Source: Streptomyces sp. SID5785
GTDB taxonomy: Bacteria > Actinomycetota > Actinomycetes > Streptomycetales > Streptomycetaceae
Assembly: GCF_009870065.1 (NCBI RefSeq)
Contig: NZ_WWIA01000682.1
Span: 1-33,979 of the forward strand
Direction of reading: 5' to 3'
Length of the DNA: 33,979 nucleotides
Shown here one piece after another: positions 24,570 to 31,782 of the stretch. Each line of letters begins with the position of its first letter. The first letter of the stretch is position 1. The notes beneath the pieces were generated by a model. That model ran no database searches, was not told the origin of the DNA, and saw only the letters and a program-made list of their open reading frames with translations. The position numbers and the translations under genes were made by a program.

Positions 24570-25823
24570 GTGAGCGGATCCGGACGGGAACTGCCCGACG
24601 AGCAGGGCTGGGTGGAGTGGCTCCTGGAACGGGTGGCCGAACAGGTCCGCCGCGACGTGCGCGAGGACATGCCCCTGGTCGAGTGCGGCCTCGACTCGGT
24701 GGCCCTGCTGAGCCTGTACGGCACGGTCGAGGACACCTTCGGTCCGCTCCCGCAGGAGCCGATCGACGTGTGGCCGTACCTCACGGTGCGCGCGCTCGCG
24801 CGGCGCCTCGCGGGCCGGGACCGGGCACCGGAGTCCGACGGCCGGCCGCGCACCGCGCTGGTCTTCACGGGGCAGGGCTGCCAGCACCCGCGGATGACGG
24901 AGGGACTGCACCAGCACTGCACGTCCTACCGGCACCACCTGGCCGCCGCCGACGAGGCGCTCGCGCCTCATGTGGGGCGCTCCGTCGTGGAGTTGATGCT
25001 GGGCGACTCCCCCGCGGTGCACGAGACGGAGCTCACCCAGCCCGTGCTGTTCGCCACCGGGTACGCACTGGCGGCCACGCTCCTGGAGGAGGGGGTGCGA
25101 CCGGTGGCCCTGCTCGGGCACGGTGTCGGGGAGTTCGCGGCCGCGACCGTCTGCGGGGCGCTGTCGCTGCCGGACGCGGCGCGGCTGGTGGCCGCGCGCG
25201 GCGCGCTCATGCAGCAACTGCCGTCCGGCGGCGGCATGATGGCGACCTGCGCCGACCCGTTCGAGGCCGCCGAGGCGGCCGCCGCCGAGCCGGGCGTGTC
25301 CATCGGCGCCCTCAACGCGGCGCGCGCCACGGTCCTCTCCGGCGATCTGCCGGGGCTGCGCCGGGCCTCCGGGCGGCTCGGGGAGCGCGGCATCTCCAGC
25401 GCCTTCCTGAAGGTGACGCACGCCTTCCACTCCCCGCTGATGGAGCCGGTCGCCCCGCTCCTGGAGGAGGCTGCGCGCCGGCTGCCCGCGCGGACTCCGA
25501 CGGTGCCCTTCTACTCCACGGTGTACGGCCGCCGCTACGACGCCCCGCTGGACGCCGGGTACTGGGGCCGCCAGGTCACCTCGCCCGTGCGGTTCGCCGA
25601 CGCGACCCGGGCGCTGCTCACCGAGCAGCGGCCCACGCACGTGGTCGAGGTGGGCCCGAAGGCGGTACTGCTGCCGTTCGTCCGCCGCATGGGCGGCCGC
25701 TCGGGCCCACGCTGTCTGGCGATGTGCCGCGGCCCGCGCACCAACGCCGTCGACCTCGCGGGCACGCTCTCCGCGCTCGACGCGGGCCCGCTGGCGGAGG
25801 ACACGGGCCGCGCCCGCTGGTGA
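24570..25823 (+). CDS. ACP-acyltransferase didomain protein lacking the AT serine
   Basis: A 417-residue fusion. Residues 10-82 are a carrier domain with Ser43 in VECGLDSVALLSLYG. Residues ~95-400 are a malonyl/acyl-CoA:ACP transacylase-like domain with GQGCQHPRM, AARGALMQQ and VTHAFHSPLMEP (His287; HAFH is the malonyl-type pattern). The nucleophile motif GHSxG reads GHGVG (183-187): Ser is replaced by Gly185 (codon GGT, 25122-25124). It should thus be unable to form the acyl-enzyme and may act as a docking domain or an inactive remnant. GTG 24570 has GGAGAGGAG upstream. The carrier is a natural acceptor for the ligase encoded 22 bases upstream. Confidence 0.9.
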   Translation: MSGSGRELPDEQGWVEWLLERVAEQVRRDVREDMPLVECGLDSVALLSLYGTVEDTFGPLPQEPIDVWPYLTVRALARRLAGRDRAPESDGRPRTALVFTGQGCQHPRMTEGLHQHCTSYRHHLAAADEALAPHVGRSVVELMLGDSPAVHETELTQPVLFATGYALAATLLEEGVRPVALLGHGVGEFAAATVCGALSLPDAARLVAARGALMQQLPSGGGMMATCADPFEAAEAAAAEPGVSIGALNAARATVLSGDLPGLRRASGRLGERGISSAFLKVTHAFHSPLMEPVAPLLEEAARRLPARTPTVPFYSTVYGRRYDAPLDAGYWGRQVTSPVRFADATRALLTEQRPTHVVEVGPKAVLLPFVRRMGGRSGPRCLAMCRGPRTNAVDLAGTLSALDAGPLAEDTGRARW

Positions 25824-25857
25824 GCCCGGCCGGACGACGTTCCTTCCGGACGGCGGC

Positions 25858-26472
25858 CTACGGCACCCAGCCCGCCTCCTCGGCGATCCGGATGGCGTCG
25901 ACCCGGTTCCTGGCGTGCAGCTTGTCCACGATGGCCGTCAGGTAGTTGCGTACCGTGCCGGGCGTCAGGAACAGCTGCTGGGCGATCTCCTCCGCGTCCG
26001 CGCCCTGCGCGGCGAGCCGCAGCACCTGCGTCTCGCGCGGGGAGAGCGGGTTGTCCGGTGCCTCCCAGGCACTGAGGGCCAGTTCGGCGTCGATGACCCG
26101 GCCGCCGCCGGCCACCGAGCGGACCGCCTGGGCCAGCCGGTCCGGGGGCGAGTCCTTCAGCAGGAAGCCGGACACCTGCGCGGCCATGGCCCGGCGCAGC
26201 GTGCCGGGCCGCCCCAGGCTGGTGAGGATCAGCGTGCGGCACTCGGGCAGCTTGGCGCGCAGCTCCGCGGCGGCGGTGAGCCCGTCGGTGCCCGGCAGGT
26301 CGATGTCGATGACGGCGACCGCCGGGCGCACCTCCAGCGCCGTCTTCACGATCAGATCGCCACGGTCCACCGAGGCGACGACTTCCATGTCCGGTTCCAT
26401 CTCCAGCAGCGCCACCAGTGCACCACGGATCATGTGCACGTCCTCGGCGAGCAGCACCCGCACCGACAGCAT
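25858..26472 (-). CDS. NarL/LuxR-type response regulator
   Basis: A 204-residue two-component regulator: receiver domain (1-120) with acidic pocket AED (9-11), phosphoacceptor Asp56 in VIDIDLPG, the Thr in LILTSLG and Lys in LLKD; then a LuxR helix-turn-helix (about 140-204) with LSPRETQVLRLAAQGADAEE and LTPGTVRNYLTAIVDKL. DesR-like. ATG at 26472 with AGGGGGA. It follows the kinase gene by 28 bases, so they form a pair. Converges with the ACP-AT gene, 34 bases apart. Its target is unknown; a role in timing of the cluster is plausible. Confidence 0.93.
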   Translation of the reverse strand: MLSVRVLLAEDVHMIRGALVALLEMEPDMEVVASVDRGDLIVKTALEVRPAVAVIDIDLPGTDGLTAAAELRAKLPECRTLILTSLGRPGTLRRAMAAQVSGFLLKDSPPDRLAQAVRSVAGGGRVIDAELALSAWEAPDNPLSPRETQVLRLAAQGADAEEIAQQLFLTPGTVRNYLTAIVDKLHARNRVDAIRIAEEAGWVP

Positions 26473-26500
26473 CCGTTCCCCCTGTTCCCCCGTGAATAGA

Positions 26501-27700
26501 TCAGGCCGCGGCCGCGCCGGTGGCGCGTACGGCCGACCCGTCCGCCGTGACGGGTCTGACCGGCGCCTCCGCCACCAGCCGGAACCAGCCGTCCTCGTCC
26601 GTCGACACGCTCAGGCAGCCGTCGATGCCGCCGAGCCGGGTGCGCAGGTTCCCGAGGCCGCTGCCGCTGGCGTCCGCCGCCATCGGGCCCCGCCGGGCCG
26701 TCACACCGTCGTTGAGCAGTGTCAGGCGCACCCGTTCCCCTTCCGTCACCGCTCTGATGGTGCACGACTGCACCTTGCTGTGCCTGAGGATATTCGTGAC
26801 TCCCTCGCGCAGGGCAGTGGCGAGCACGGTGTCCACCACCGGGTGCAGCCGCCCGCAGGCGATGTCCATGTCGACCCGGACGTCCGCGGCCGCCATGACG
26901 TCGGCGACCGAGGCGGCCTCGGACTCCAGCGACATCTCCCGGTAGCCGCTGGCGACCAGGCGCACGTCCGCGAGGGCCTGCCGGGAGACGCCGAGCACCC
27001 CGGCCACCTCCTCGCAGGCACGGTCGGGGTTGGCGGGGATGAGCCGGTGGATGAGTTCGCTCTTGAGCGTGATCGTCGACAGGCTGTAGCCGAGGAGGTC
27101 GTGCAGGTCGCGGGCGAAGCGCAGCCGCTCCTGCGTGACGGCCATCCGGGCCATCTCGGCGCGGGCGGCGTGGACTTCGCGGACGAGGTCGGTGAGCCGG
27201 GTGAGGCCGAAGATGACCAGCCCGGTCAGCGCCGTGGAGACGGTGAAGTAGCCGGTCTCCAGGGCCGAGACGTGGTCGGCGGCGGACCAGCCGAGCAGGG
27301 ACAGCACCACGATGCCGTACCCGGGCCAGGCCAGCCGGGCCGGAAGTAAGAGCAGAATCGATCCGCCGAGGGGTCCTGCCATGCTGCCCCACGCGACGCC
27401 GAACCAGAACATGGGCACGTACGTGAGCAGCGTCAGGGCCACGAGCGCGAAGCCGCGCCGGCGCGGCGACCAGTCCCGGGCGCCGGGCGCCGCGACCGTG
27501 AACTGCACCCCGTAGAGCACGAGTACGGCGGCGACGCACAGCCCGAGGAGCAGCCCGCCGGACACGCCGTTGCGCACGTTGAGCAGGGTGATGATGCCGA
27601 AACCCGAGATGACCGTGGTGCTGATGCCCTGGGCCAGCCGCGGCGCGGGTACGTCCGGCCGGCCCCCTGTACGTCTCGCCGCGCCCGAAGGACTCCGCAT
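26501..27700 (-). CDS. DesK-like sensor histidine kinase with TTA codon
   Basis: A 399-residue membrane kinase. About five hydrophobic segments lie between residues 25 and 170; a HisKA_3 dimerisation helix carries the phosphorylated His200 in RFARDLHDLLGYSLS; the HATPase region has EGVTNILRHSKVQ and SGLGNLRTRLGG. Leu118 is a TTA codon (27347-27349), a bldA target and rare in this GC-rich DNA. The ATG at 27700 directly follows a GTG with AGGGGGA upstream; both are possible starts, and a longer reading is less likely. No extracellular sensor domain of note, so it may sense membrane state or an intramembrane ligand. Confidence 0.92.
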   Translation of the reverse strand: MRSPSGAARRTGGRPDVPAPRLAQGISTTVISGFGIITLLNVRNGVSGGLLLGLCVAAVLVLYGVQFTVAAPGARDWSPRRRGFALVALTLLTYVPMFWFGVAWGSMAGPLGGSILLLLPARLAWPGYGIVVLSLLGWSAADHVSALETGYFTVSTALTGLVIFGLTRLTDLVREVHAARAEMARMAVTQERLRFARDLHDLLGYSLSTITLKSELIHRLIPANPDRACEEVAGVLGVSRQALADVRLVASGYREMSLESEAASVADVMAAADVRVDMDIACGRLHPVVDTVLATALREGVTNILRHSKVQSCTIRAVTEGERVRLTLLNDGVTARRGPMAADASGSGLGNLRTRLGGIDGCLSVSTDEDGWFRLVAEAPVRPVTADGSAVRATGAAAA

Positions 27701-27786
27701 CACATATCCCCCTGTCCGCCTGCCGGTTCCCGGGACGGCGATGCGGCGCACCCGGGTCGCGGATGCGCCGTCATGACCGCCCCGAA

Positions 27787-27812
27787 CCCGAAGCCCCCCA
27801 AGGGGATTCGGG
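27787..27812 (-). terminator. stem-loop between YcaO gene and kinase
   Basis: Two arms, CCCGAA...TTCGGG outside and CCCC...GGGG inside with one mismatch pair, form a 26-base hairpin in the 171-base gap before the kinase start at 27700 (no gene is seen in 27752-27922). It could end the YcaO transcript or attenuate the kinase transcript, since a possible promoter lies just upstream of it. Confidence 0.5.
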
Positions 27813-27826
27813 AGCTCTGGGTTCGA

Positions 27827-27832
27827 ACTATA
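27827..27832 (-). promoter_or_regulatory. possible -10 (TATAGT) of kinase/regulator operon
   Basis: The - strand reads TATAGT, close to the sigma-70 -10 consensus and striking in such GC-rich DNA. It is overlapped by a TTCGAA palindrome (27822-27827) and an outer inverted repeat (GAACCC/GGGTTC, 27784-27824). No convincing -35. Unlike the SARP-box promoters it has no 11-bp repeat. Confidence 0.4.
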
Positions 27833-27922
27833 GGCCGTGGCGGAGCTGTGCAGGAAACATGTGATAACTGCAGACGAGCACCGGCGGTCGGGACGGTGCC
27901 GCGGTGGGCGCCGGGCCCCTCG

Positions 27923-30184
27923 TCAGACGGGAAGCGGAACCGGGTTGAGCTCGCCGAACCGCAGCGGACGGGAGACGAGTCCCAGCCGGTGCGGGACGTC
28001 GTAGAGCCGTCCCGGCGCGAAGCGCGCGTAGAACGGGCGCAGCCCCGGTACCACCACCTTCACCACCGGAATGCCCACGTCCGGCCGGGTCTGGTCGAGC
28101 ACGAGGACCTCGAGCCCGTGCCGTTCGGCGAGAGCGCACACGTGCTCGACGTCGTCCAGGAGGTCCTCGGTGCGCGGCCGCTGCGCCCAGGCACCGGGAC
28201 CGCGCGCCGACTGCCCCGGATCCGCGAGGAGTTGCGGCTGGGCGAGGACCGAACCGCCGGGCATCGGCTGAGGCGCGGGCACCAGTTGGGCCGCCTCCGT
28301 CACCGCACGGCGCAGTGCGAGCCGCGGGTCGAAGTGCGCACCGAAGCCGCACACGAGGTCCGGCTCCGCGTCACCGGCCGGCCGGGAGACCGCCACCATG
28401 ACGGGCACGCCCAGGTCACCGGTGAGGTCGATGGCCTCGACGGTGCGCCCGGCCCGCGCGAAGGAGTCGCGCAGCCGCGCCAGCCACGGTGCGTCGAACG
28501 CGTCGAGGTCCACCGCGGGCAGCCGCAGCCGGTTGTACCACCACAGAGCCACCGCGTCCCGCTCGACGACCTCCAGGAAGCCCTGCACCACGGCGTCCTC
28601 CAGGCTGCTGCCCGCCGCGTTGCCGTTGGAGTCGGCCCACAGTCCGTCGGCCGCCCCGCCCGGGGTGTTGTCGAAGTACAGCGTCGAGGTGGGCAGCAGC
28701 CGGTGGACGCCCGCCGTGAGCGACCACACCGGCGTCCAGTCGGTGACGGCCCCGGTGTCGAACGGCCGGGCCACCTGGTGGAAGGGCCCGTGCACGGTGT
28801 TCCACCGGTCCCGCTCCGCGTACTGCCGCGCGTGGAACAGCTGGTACGCGTTCGGATGGACGGCCCGCGGCCCCAGCCCGGCGTGGGTGTCGCGCACGGT
28901 CAGCTCGTCGCCCTGCCGGGAGGCGCTGTACCGCTCCACCGCCTCGCACAGCGCACTCGCCCGCGCCTCCACCGCGCTGGCCCCCTTGCCCCCGCTGCGG
29001 GAGCGCAGGACCCGGCGCATGTCCGACGCCGAGCTGCCGCGCAGCGCCAGGTTGTGCCCGGAGTCGTAGGCGTACATCCCCTCGGGCATGCCCGGCAGCG
29101 GGCGGATGCCCGTCACGACACCGGTGACCTGGCCGACCAAGTGCCGGTGGCGCTCGAGCATCTGCTCGGCGGACAGCGCCCGGTCGTTGCTCCCGGCGCC
29201 GGCCGCCTTGGGCCGGGACACCAGCGTGACCGGGCGCCCGGTCTGCTCGGCGACCAGCCCCGGGTCACCGCAGTCGGGACACTGCGGGCGCCGGGTGACC
29301 TCGTGCCGGGTGGTGCCCAGCGTGAGGCTGTCCAGGACGGACACCGACCGTTGCTCCGGCAGCCGCAGCCCGGCCAGCCACTTCGACGCCTCCAGCGCCG
29401 CGGCGTTCAGGCCGAGCGCGCGGACGACGCCCAGGGACGGGGCGGGACGGGGCGCGGGTCCGTCGAGGCCGAGCGCCCGTTCCACCTCGCTCTCCGCGCG
29501 CCGGTGGGCGCGCAGCCGGTGCGCCAGACAGCTCCAGCAGGGGCCGTCGCCGTCCGGTGTGAAGACCGGGCCGGTCCAGGGCTGCGCGCCGTACGGCTTG
29601 GCGAGCAGCCAGGGCCGGCCGAGGCCGCGCAGCCGCGCGGCCTCCTGTCGCAGTCCCGGGTGCAGATAGTCCTCGCAGAGCACCAGGGCGAGCCCGGCGT
29701 CCGCGCGCTCCGGCGCGGACACGACGGTGAACCCGGCGGCCCGGCACACCGCGTACGCCTCGTCCGGGTCGAGGTCACCGACGACGACGAGCTCGACCGG
29801 GGTGCTGCGGACCAGGCGCTCGGCCGTCGTGCCCTCGAGACCCGCGCGGTCCCAGTAGGCCTCCGCGGACCGTCCCTCGTCGCCGGCGTCCTCCGCTCGC
29901 CGGCCCTCGGGGCGGTATCCGACCAGGTTGGCCTCGGCCAGCCGCCGTACCAGGTGTCCGGCCTCGGTCACCGGCATCGCCGATGCGGCCTCCTGGAGCA
30001 GCTGGGAGAGCGTGCGACTGCCGTCGAGCAGCGGGACCAGGGTCTCCACCCCGGCGCCTCTGACCGTCGTCACGTCCGTGTCCGACCACATGAACACGGC
30101 CTCTCCGGGGACCGCGTGGGCCCGTACGTGGCGCTTGAACGCCACGTACGGCCCACCGGACCCGGACCGGTCGGTCGCGCTCAC
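27923..30184 (-). CDS. fused E1-like/YcaO azoline-forming cyclodehydratase
   Basis: A 753-residue TOMM cyclodehydratase with the leader-binding C domain fused to the catalytic YcaO D domain. Residues ~1-330: N-terminal winged-helix/RRE-like segment, a degenerate ThiF/E1 fold and a structural zinc tetrad Cys216/Cys219 (CWSC) and Cys302/Cys305 (CPDC). Residues ~335-753: YcaO with SGGKGASAVEARASALCEAVERYS (ATP/Mg residues; cited at 397-420) and FLEVVERDA. The C-terminus NPVPLPV (747-753) has the PxPxP motif typical of azoline-forming YcaOs. It should convert Cys, Ser or Thr of a peptide to thiazoline/oxazoline using ATP. GTG 30184 overlaps the precursor stop (GTGA). No flavin azoline dehydrogenase, protease or transporter is nearby. 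Confidence 0.92.
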   Translation of the reverse strand: MSATDRSGSGGPYVAFKRHVRAHAVPGEAVFMWSDTDVTTVRGAGVETLVPLLDGSRTLSQLLQEAASAMPVTEAGHLVRRLAEANLVGYRPEGRRAEDAGDEGRSAEAYWDRAGLEGTTAERLVRSTPVELVVVGDLDPDEAYAVCRAAGFTVVSAPERADAGLALVLCEDYLHPGLRQEAARLRGLGRPWLLAKPYGAQPWTGPVFTPDGDGPCWSCLAHRLRAHRRAESEVERALGLDGPAPRPAPSLGVVRALGLNAAALEASKWLAGLRLPEQRSVSVLDSLTLGTTRHEVTRRPQCPDCGDPGLVAEQTGRPVTLVSRPKAAGAGSNDRALSAEQMLERHRHLVGQVTGVVTGIRPLPGMPEGMYAYDSGHNLALRGSSASDMRRVLRSRSGGKGASAVEARASALCEAVERYSASRQGDELTVRDTHAGLGPRAVHPNAYQLFHARQYAERDRWNTVHGPFHQVARPFDTGAVTDWTPVWSLTAGVHRLLPTSTLYFDNTPGGAADGLWADSNGNAAGSSLEDAVVQGFLEVVERDAVALWWYNRLRLPAVDLDAFDAPWLARLRDSFARAGRTVEAIDLTGDLGVPVMVAVSRPAGDAEPDLVCGFGAHFDPRLALRRAVTEAAQLVPAPQPMPGGSVLAQPQLLADPGQSARGPGAWAQRPRTEDLLDDVEHVCALAERHGLEVLVLDQTRPDVGIPVVKVVVPGLRPFYARFAPGRLYDVPHRLGLVSRPLRFGELNPVPLPV

Positions 30185-30438
30185 GCACGGGCCCCGGGAA
30201 CCGGCAGCTCCGGGGACCAGCAGGTGCACCAGGTCGCCCGGGCGTCCGCCCCGGCGTTGCTGAGGCTCTCCAGGACGCGGTCGCCGCCGGCCGGCACCAG
30301 GGCGGCCTCGTCGGACGGCAGACCGAACTCCCGCAGGACCGCGGTGCGGTCCGTGTCCAGCCGCCCGGCGAGCTCCGGCTCGAGACCCGTGCGGGCGGCG
30401 AGCTCGGCGAAACGCATGATCTCTTCGGTGACGTTCAT
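30181..30438 (-). CDS. TOMM/RiPP precursor peptide, WCTCWS core
   Basis: An 85-residue small protein directly before, and overlapping, the cyclodehydratase. The first ~60 residues form a helical leader (TEEIMRFAELAARTGLEPEL, RTAVLREFGLPSDEAALVPA), acidic with a faint likeness to nitrile-hydratase-type leaders. After a possible cut region (SNAGADA) comes a short core, ATWCTCWSPELPVPGARA (68-85), with Cys71, Cys73, Thr69, Thr72, Ser75 between two Trp. ATG 30438 has AAGGAG six bases upstream, a strong site. Precursor role is inferred from position, size and Cys/Thr/Ser-rich C-terminus. Alternative: a small non-precursor partner protein of the YcaO. Confidence 0.75.
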   Translation of the reverse strand: MNVTEEIMRFAELAARTGLEPELAGRLDTDRTAVLREFGLPSDEAALVPAGGDRVLESLSNAGADARATWCTCWSPELPVPGARA

Positions 30439-30520
30439 GACTGCTCCTTGTGTGAGCCGTCCGGATCCGACGCCCGGACGTGCGAGTTCGGGACGAACGA
30501 AGTACGAAGAACGACGTGCG

Positions 30521-30580
30521 AGGTGCGAGGTGCGCTGTGCGCTGTGCGCTGTGCAGGTGCGCTGTGCAGGTGCGCTGTGC
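30521..30580. repeat. short tandem repeats in leader of the RiPP operon
   Basis: A 60-base stretch built of AGGTGCG and CTGTGC(G) blocks; the 13-mer AGGTGCGCTGTGC occurs at 30528, 30555 and 30568. Flanked by ACGA-rich DNA. It lies in the 431-base gap 30439-30869 between the precursor and SARP 2, inside the predicted 5' leader of the precursor mRNA. Cause may be replication slippage. Open frames across it are not credible genes. Confidence 0.85.
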
Positions 30581-30619
30581 CATGGCGCCGTACGCGACAC
30601 GAGATACGAGACGCGCTGT

Positions 30620-30652
30620 ACATGAGGCGCTGCGGGGTGAGGCCGGCTCGAG
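30620..30652 (-). promoter_or_regulatory. possible SARP-box promoter of RiPP operon
   Basis: On the - strand CTCGAG (30652-30647) is followed 11 bases on by CTCACC (to 30636). Ten bases later comes TCATGT (30625-30620). Same geometry as the PKS boxes, though the second half site is weak. The leader to the precursor ATG would be about 175 bases. Confidence 0.42.
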
Positions 30653-30673
30653 CGGTGTTCCGTCGGCCTGTGC

Positions 30674-30704
30674 TTCGAGAGTCTGGATCGAAGGCCCTGT
30701 TCGA
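30674..30704. promoter_or_regulatory. three TCGA motifs with 13-bp period
   Basis: TCGA at 30675, 30688 and 30701; the last two form an inverted repeat TCGAA-N7-TTCGA. It lies between the divergent precursor and SARP 2 genes. The period differs from the 11 bp of SARP boxes, so another regulator, or chance, is possible. Confidence 0.35.
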
Positions 30705-30730
30705 GGACAGTGCCACCGTCACAGGAGCGC

Positions 30731-30745
30731 CATGAGATTTTCATG
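30731..30745. promoter_or_regulatory. AT-rich inverted repeat CATGA-N5-TCATG
   Basis: A 15-base dyad in the divergent region upstream of SARP 2, notable for low GC. A weak + strand promoter (GTCACA, 18 bases, CATGAT) overlaps it, so a repressor bound here could block SARP 2. Tentative. Confidence 0.3.
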
Positions 30746-30828
30746 ATTGAGCGCATGCGTCACTCACTGGGCCGGCGGCCCCCGCGGTGCGACTCTCGGT
30801 GAACCGGATTCAGCGCACACCGCCGGGA

Positions 30829-30846
30829 GTCACCACACCGGGTGAC
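30829..30846 (+). promoter_or_regulatory. inverted repeat GTCACC-N6-GGTGAC before SARP 2
   Basis: A perfect 6+6 dyad with a 6-base spacer ends about 23 bases before the SARP 2 ATG and overlaps the region of its leader or promoter. It could be an operator or an mRNA hairpin close to the ribosome site. Confidence 0.4.
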
Positions 30847-30869
30847 GCGTTTCCTAGGGGGAGAGACAT

Positions 30870-31664
30870 ATGGAGATCAACGTCCTGGGAGCTCTCACCG
30901 CGCACGAGCGCGGGCTCCCGGTGGTACCCACCGCCGCGAAGCCGCGCCAACTGCTCGCCCTGCTCGCGCTGCACGCCGATCGCGTCATCGCGGTGCCCAC
31001 GCTGATGGAGGAGATCTGGGGCGAGAACGTGCCCCGCAGCGCCTCCACCACCCTGCAGACCTACATCCTCCAGCTGCGCCGGCGGATCTCCGTCGCGCTG
31101 GCCGACGACCCGGCGCTCGACGCCAAGGACGTCCTGGTCACACGGCTCGGCGGTTACCTGCTGCGGGTCGAGCCGGGGCAGGTCGACGCCCACGAGTTCG
31201 AACGGCTCGCGGACAGCGGCCGCAGCGCCTTCGAGGTCGGCGACCACCGCGCCGCCTCCGACCTGCTGCGCCGCGCCCTGGCACTGTGGCAGGGTCCGGC
31301 CCTCGTCGACGTACCGCTCGGCGCCGTGCTCGAGCTGGAGGTCCTGCGGCTCAACGAGGAGCGCACCACGGTCCTCGAGCGCCGGATCGAGTCGGACCTG
31401 CGGCTCGGCCGGCACGCCGAGGTGGTGCCCGAGCTGCGGGTCCTCGCCGCCCGGCACCCCCTGCACGAGGGGTTCTGCGCCCAGCTGATGCGGGCCCTGC
31501 ACCGCACCGGCGGCAGCTGGCGCGCCCTGGAGGCGTACCAGAAGCTGCGCAGTTCGCTGGTCCGCGAGCTCGGTCTCGAACCGTCCGCGGTGCTCCAGGA
31601 GTTGCAGCAGGCGGTCCTCGCCGGCGACCCGGACCACGCGCTGCACCCCGCGTCCGCGGACTGA
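30870..31664 (+). CDS. SARP-family transcriptional activator 2
   Basis: A 264-residue SARP with the same layout as SARP 1: winged helix (1-95: PTAAKPRQLLALLALHAD, MEEIWGENVPRS, TLQTYILQLRRRI) and activation domain (about 100-245: DAHEFERLADSG, RRALALWQGPAL, LHRTGGSWRALEAY). The two are clear paralogues. ATG at 30870 with GGGGGAGAG. Divergent from the RiPP operon and 118 bases before the carboxylase beta gene. Its own promoter shows no 11-bp box, so it may sit above the rest of the regulon, perhaps under the dyads upstream. Confidence 0.93.
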   Translation: MEINVLGALTAHERGLPVVPTAAKPRQLLALLALHADRVIAVPTLMEEIWGENVPRSASTTLQTYILQLRRRISVALADDPALDAKDVLVTRLGGYLLRVEPGQVDAHEFERLADSGRSAFEVGDHRAASDLLRRALALWQGPALVDVPLGAVLELEVLRLNEERTTVLERRIESDLRLGRHAEVVPELRVLAARHPLHEGFCAQLMRALHRTGGSWRALEAYQKLRSSLVRELGLEPSAVLQELQQAVLAGDPDHALHPASAD

Positions 31665-31678
31665 CGGCCGGACGCGCG

Positions 31679-31776
31679 CGAGCACCGCGCGAGCGCCGCG
31701 CGAGCACCGCTCAAGGGGGTGCGCCGCGGCCGTTCGAGGCGGCGTGCCGGGGGTCTCGAGCCGGGGTCCCTACGGT
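31679..31776 (+). promoter_or_regulatory. multi-copy SARP-box promoter of carboxylase beta gene (leaderless)
   Basis: CGAG or CAAG cores start at 31679, 31690, 31701 and 31712 (period 11), then at 31735 and 31757 (22 bases apart). The last half site, TCTCGAG (31754-31760), is followed after ten bases by TACGGT (31771-31776), a good -10, and after six more by the ATG at 31783. No ribosome site: a leaderless mRNA is expected. The first units lie right behind the SARP 2 stop. Confidence 0.7.
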
Positions 31777-31782
31777 GCCGCA

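Noticed and set aside
25824..25857. Terminator between ACP-AT and response regulator genes
   Set aside because: Only a 5-bp dyad (CCGGA/TCCGG) with a long loop; too weak to claim, though convergent genes here make some terminator likely.
27923..30438. Thiopeptide, lanthipeptide or full goadsporin-type cluster
   Set aside because: No split or full LanB dehydratase, [4+2] cyclase, flavin azoline dehydrogenase, protease or exporter is in the window.
30435..30756. Small open frames on both strands across the repeat-rich gap
   Set aside because: Cys/Arg/Ala-rich products follow directly from the GTGC and ACGA repeats; no ribosome site or homology.
31744..31782. Earlier in-frame start for the carboxylase beta subunit
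   Set aside because: It would overlap the SARP half site and the -10, has no ribosome site, and the added residues are not part of the family.
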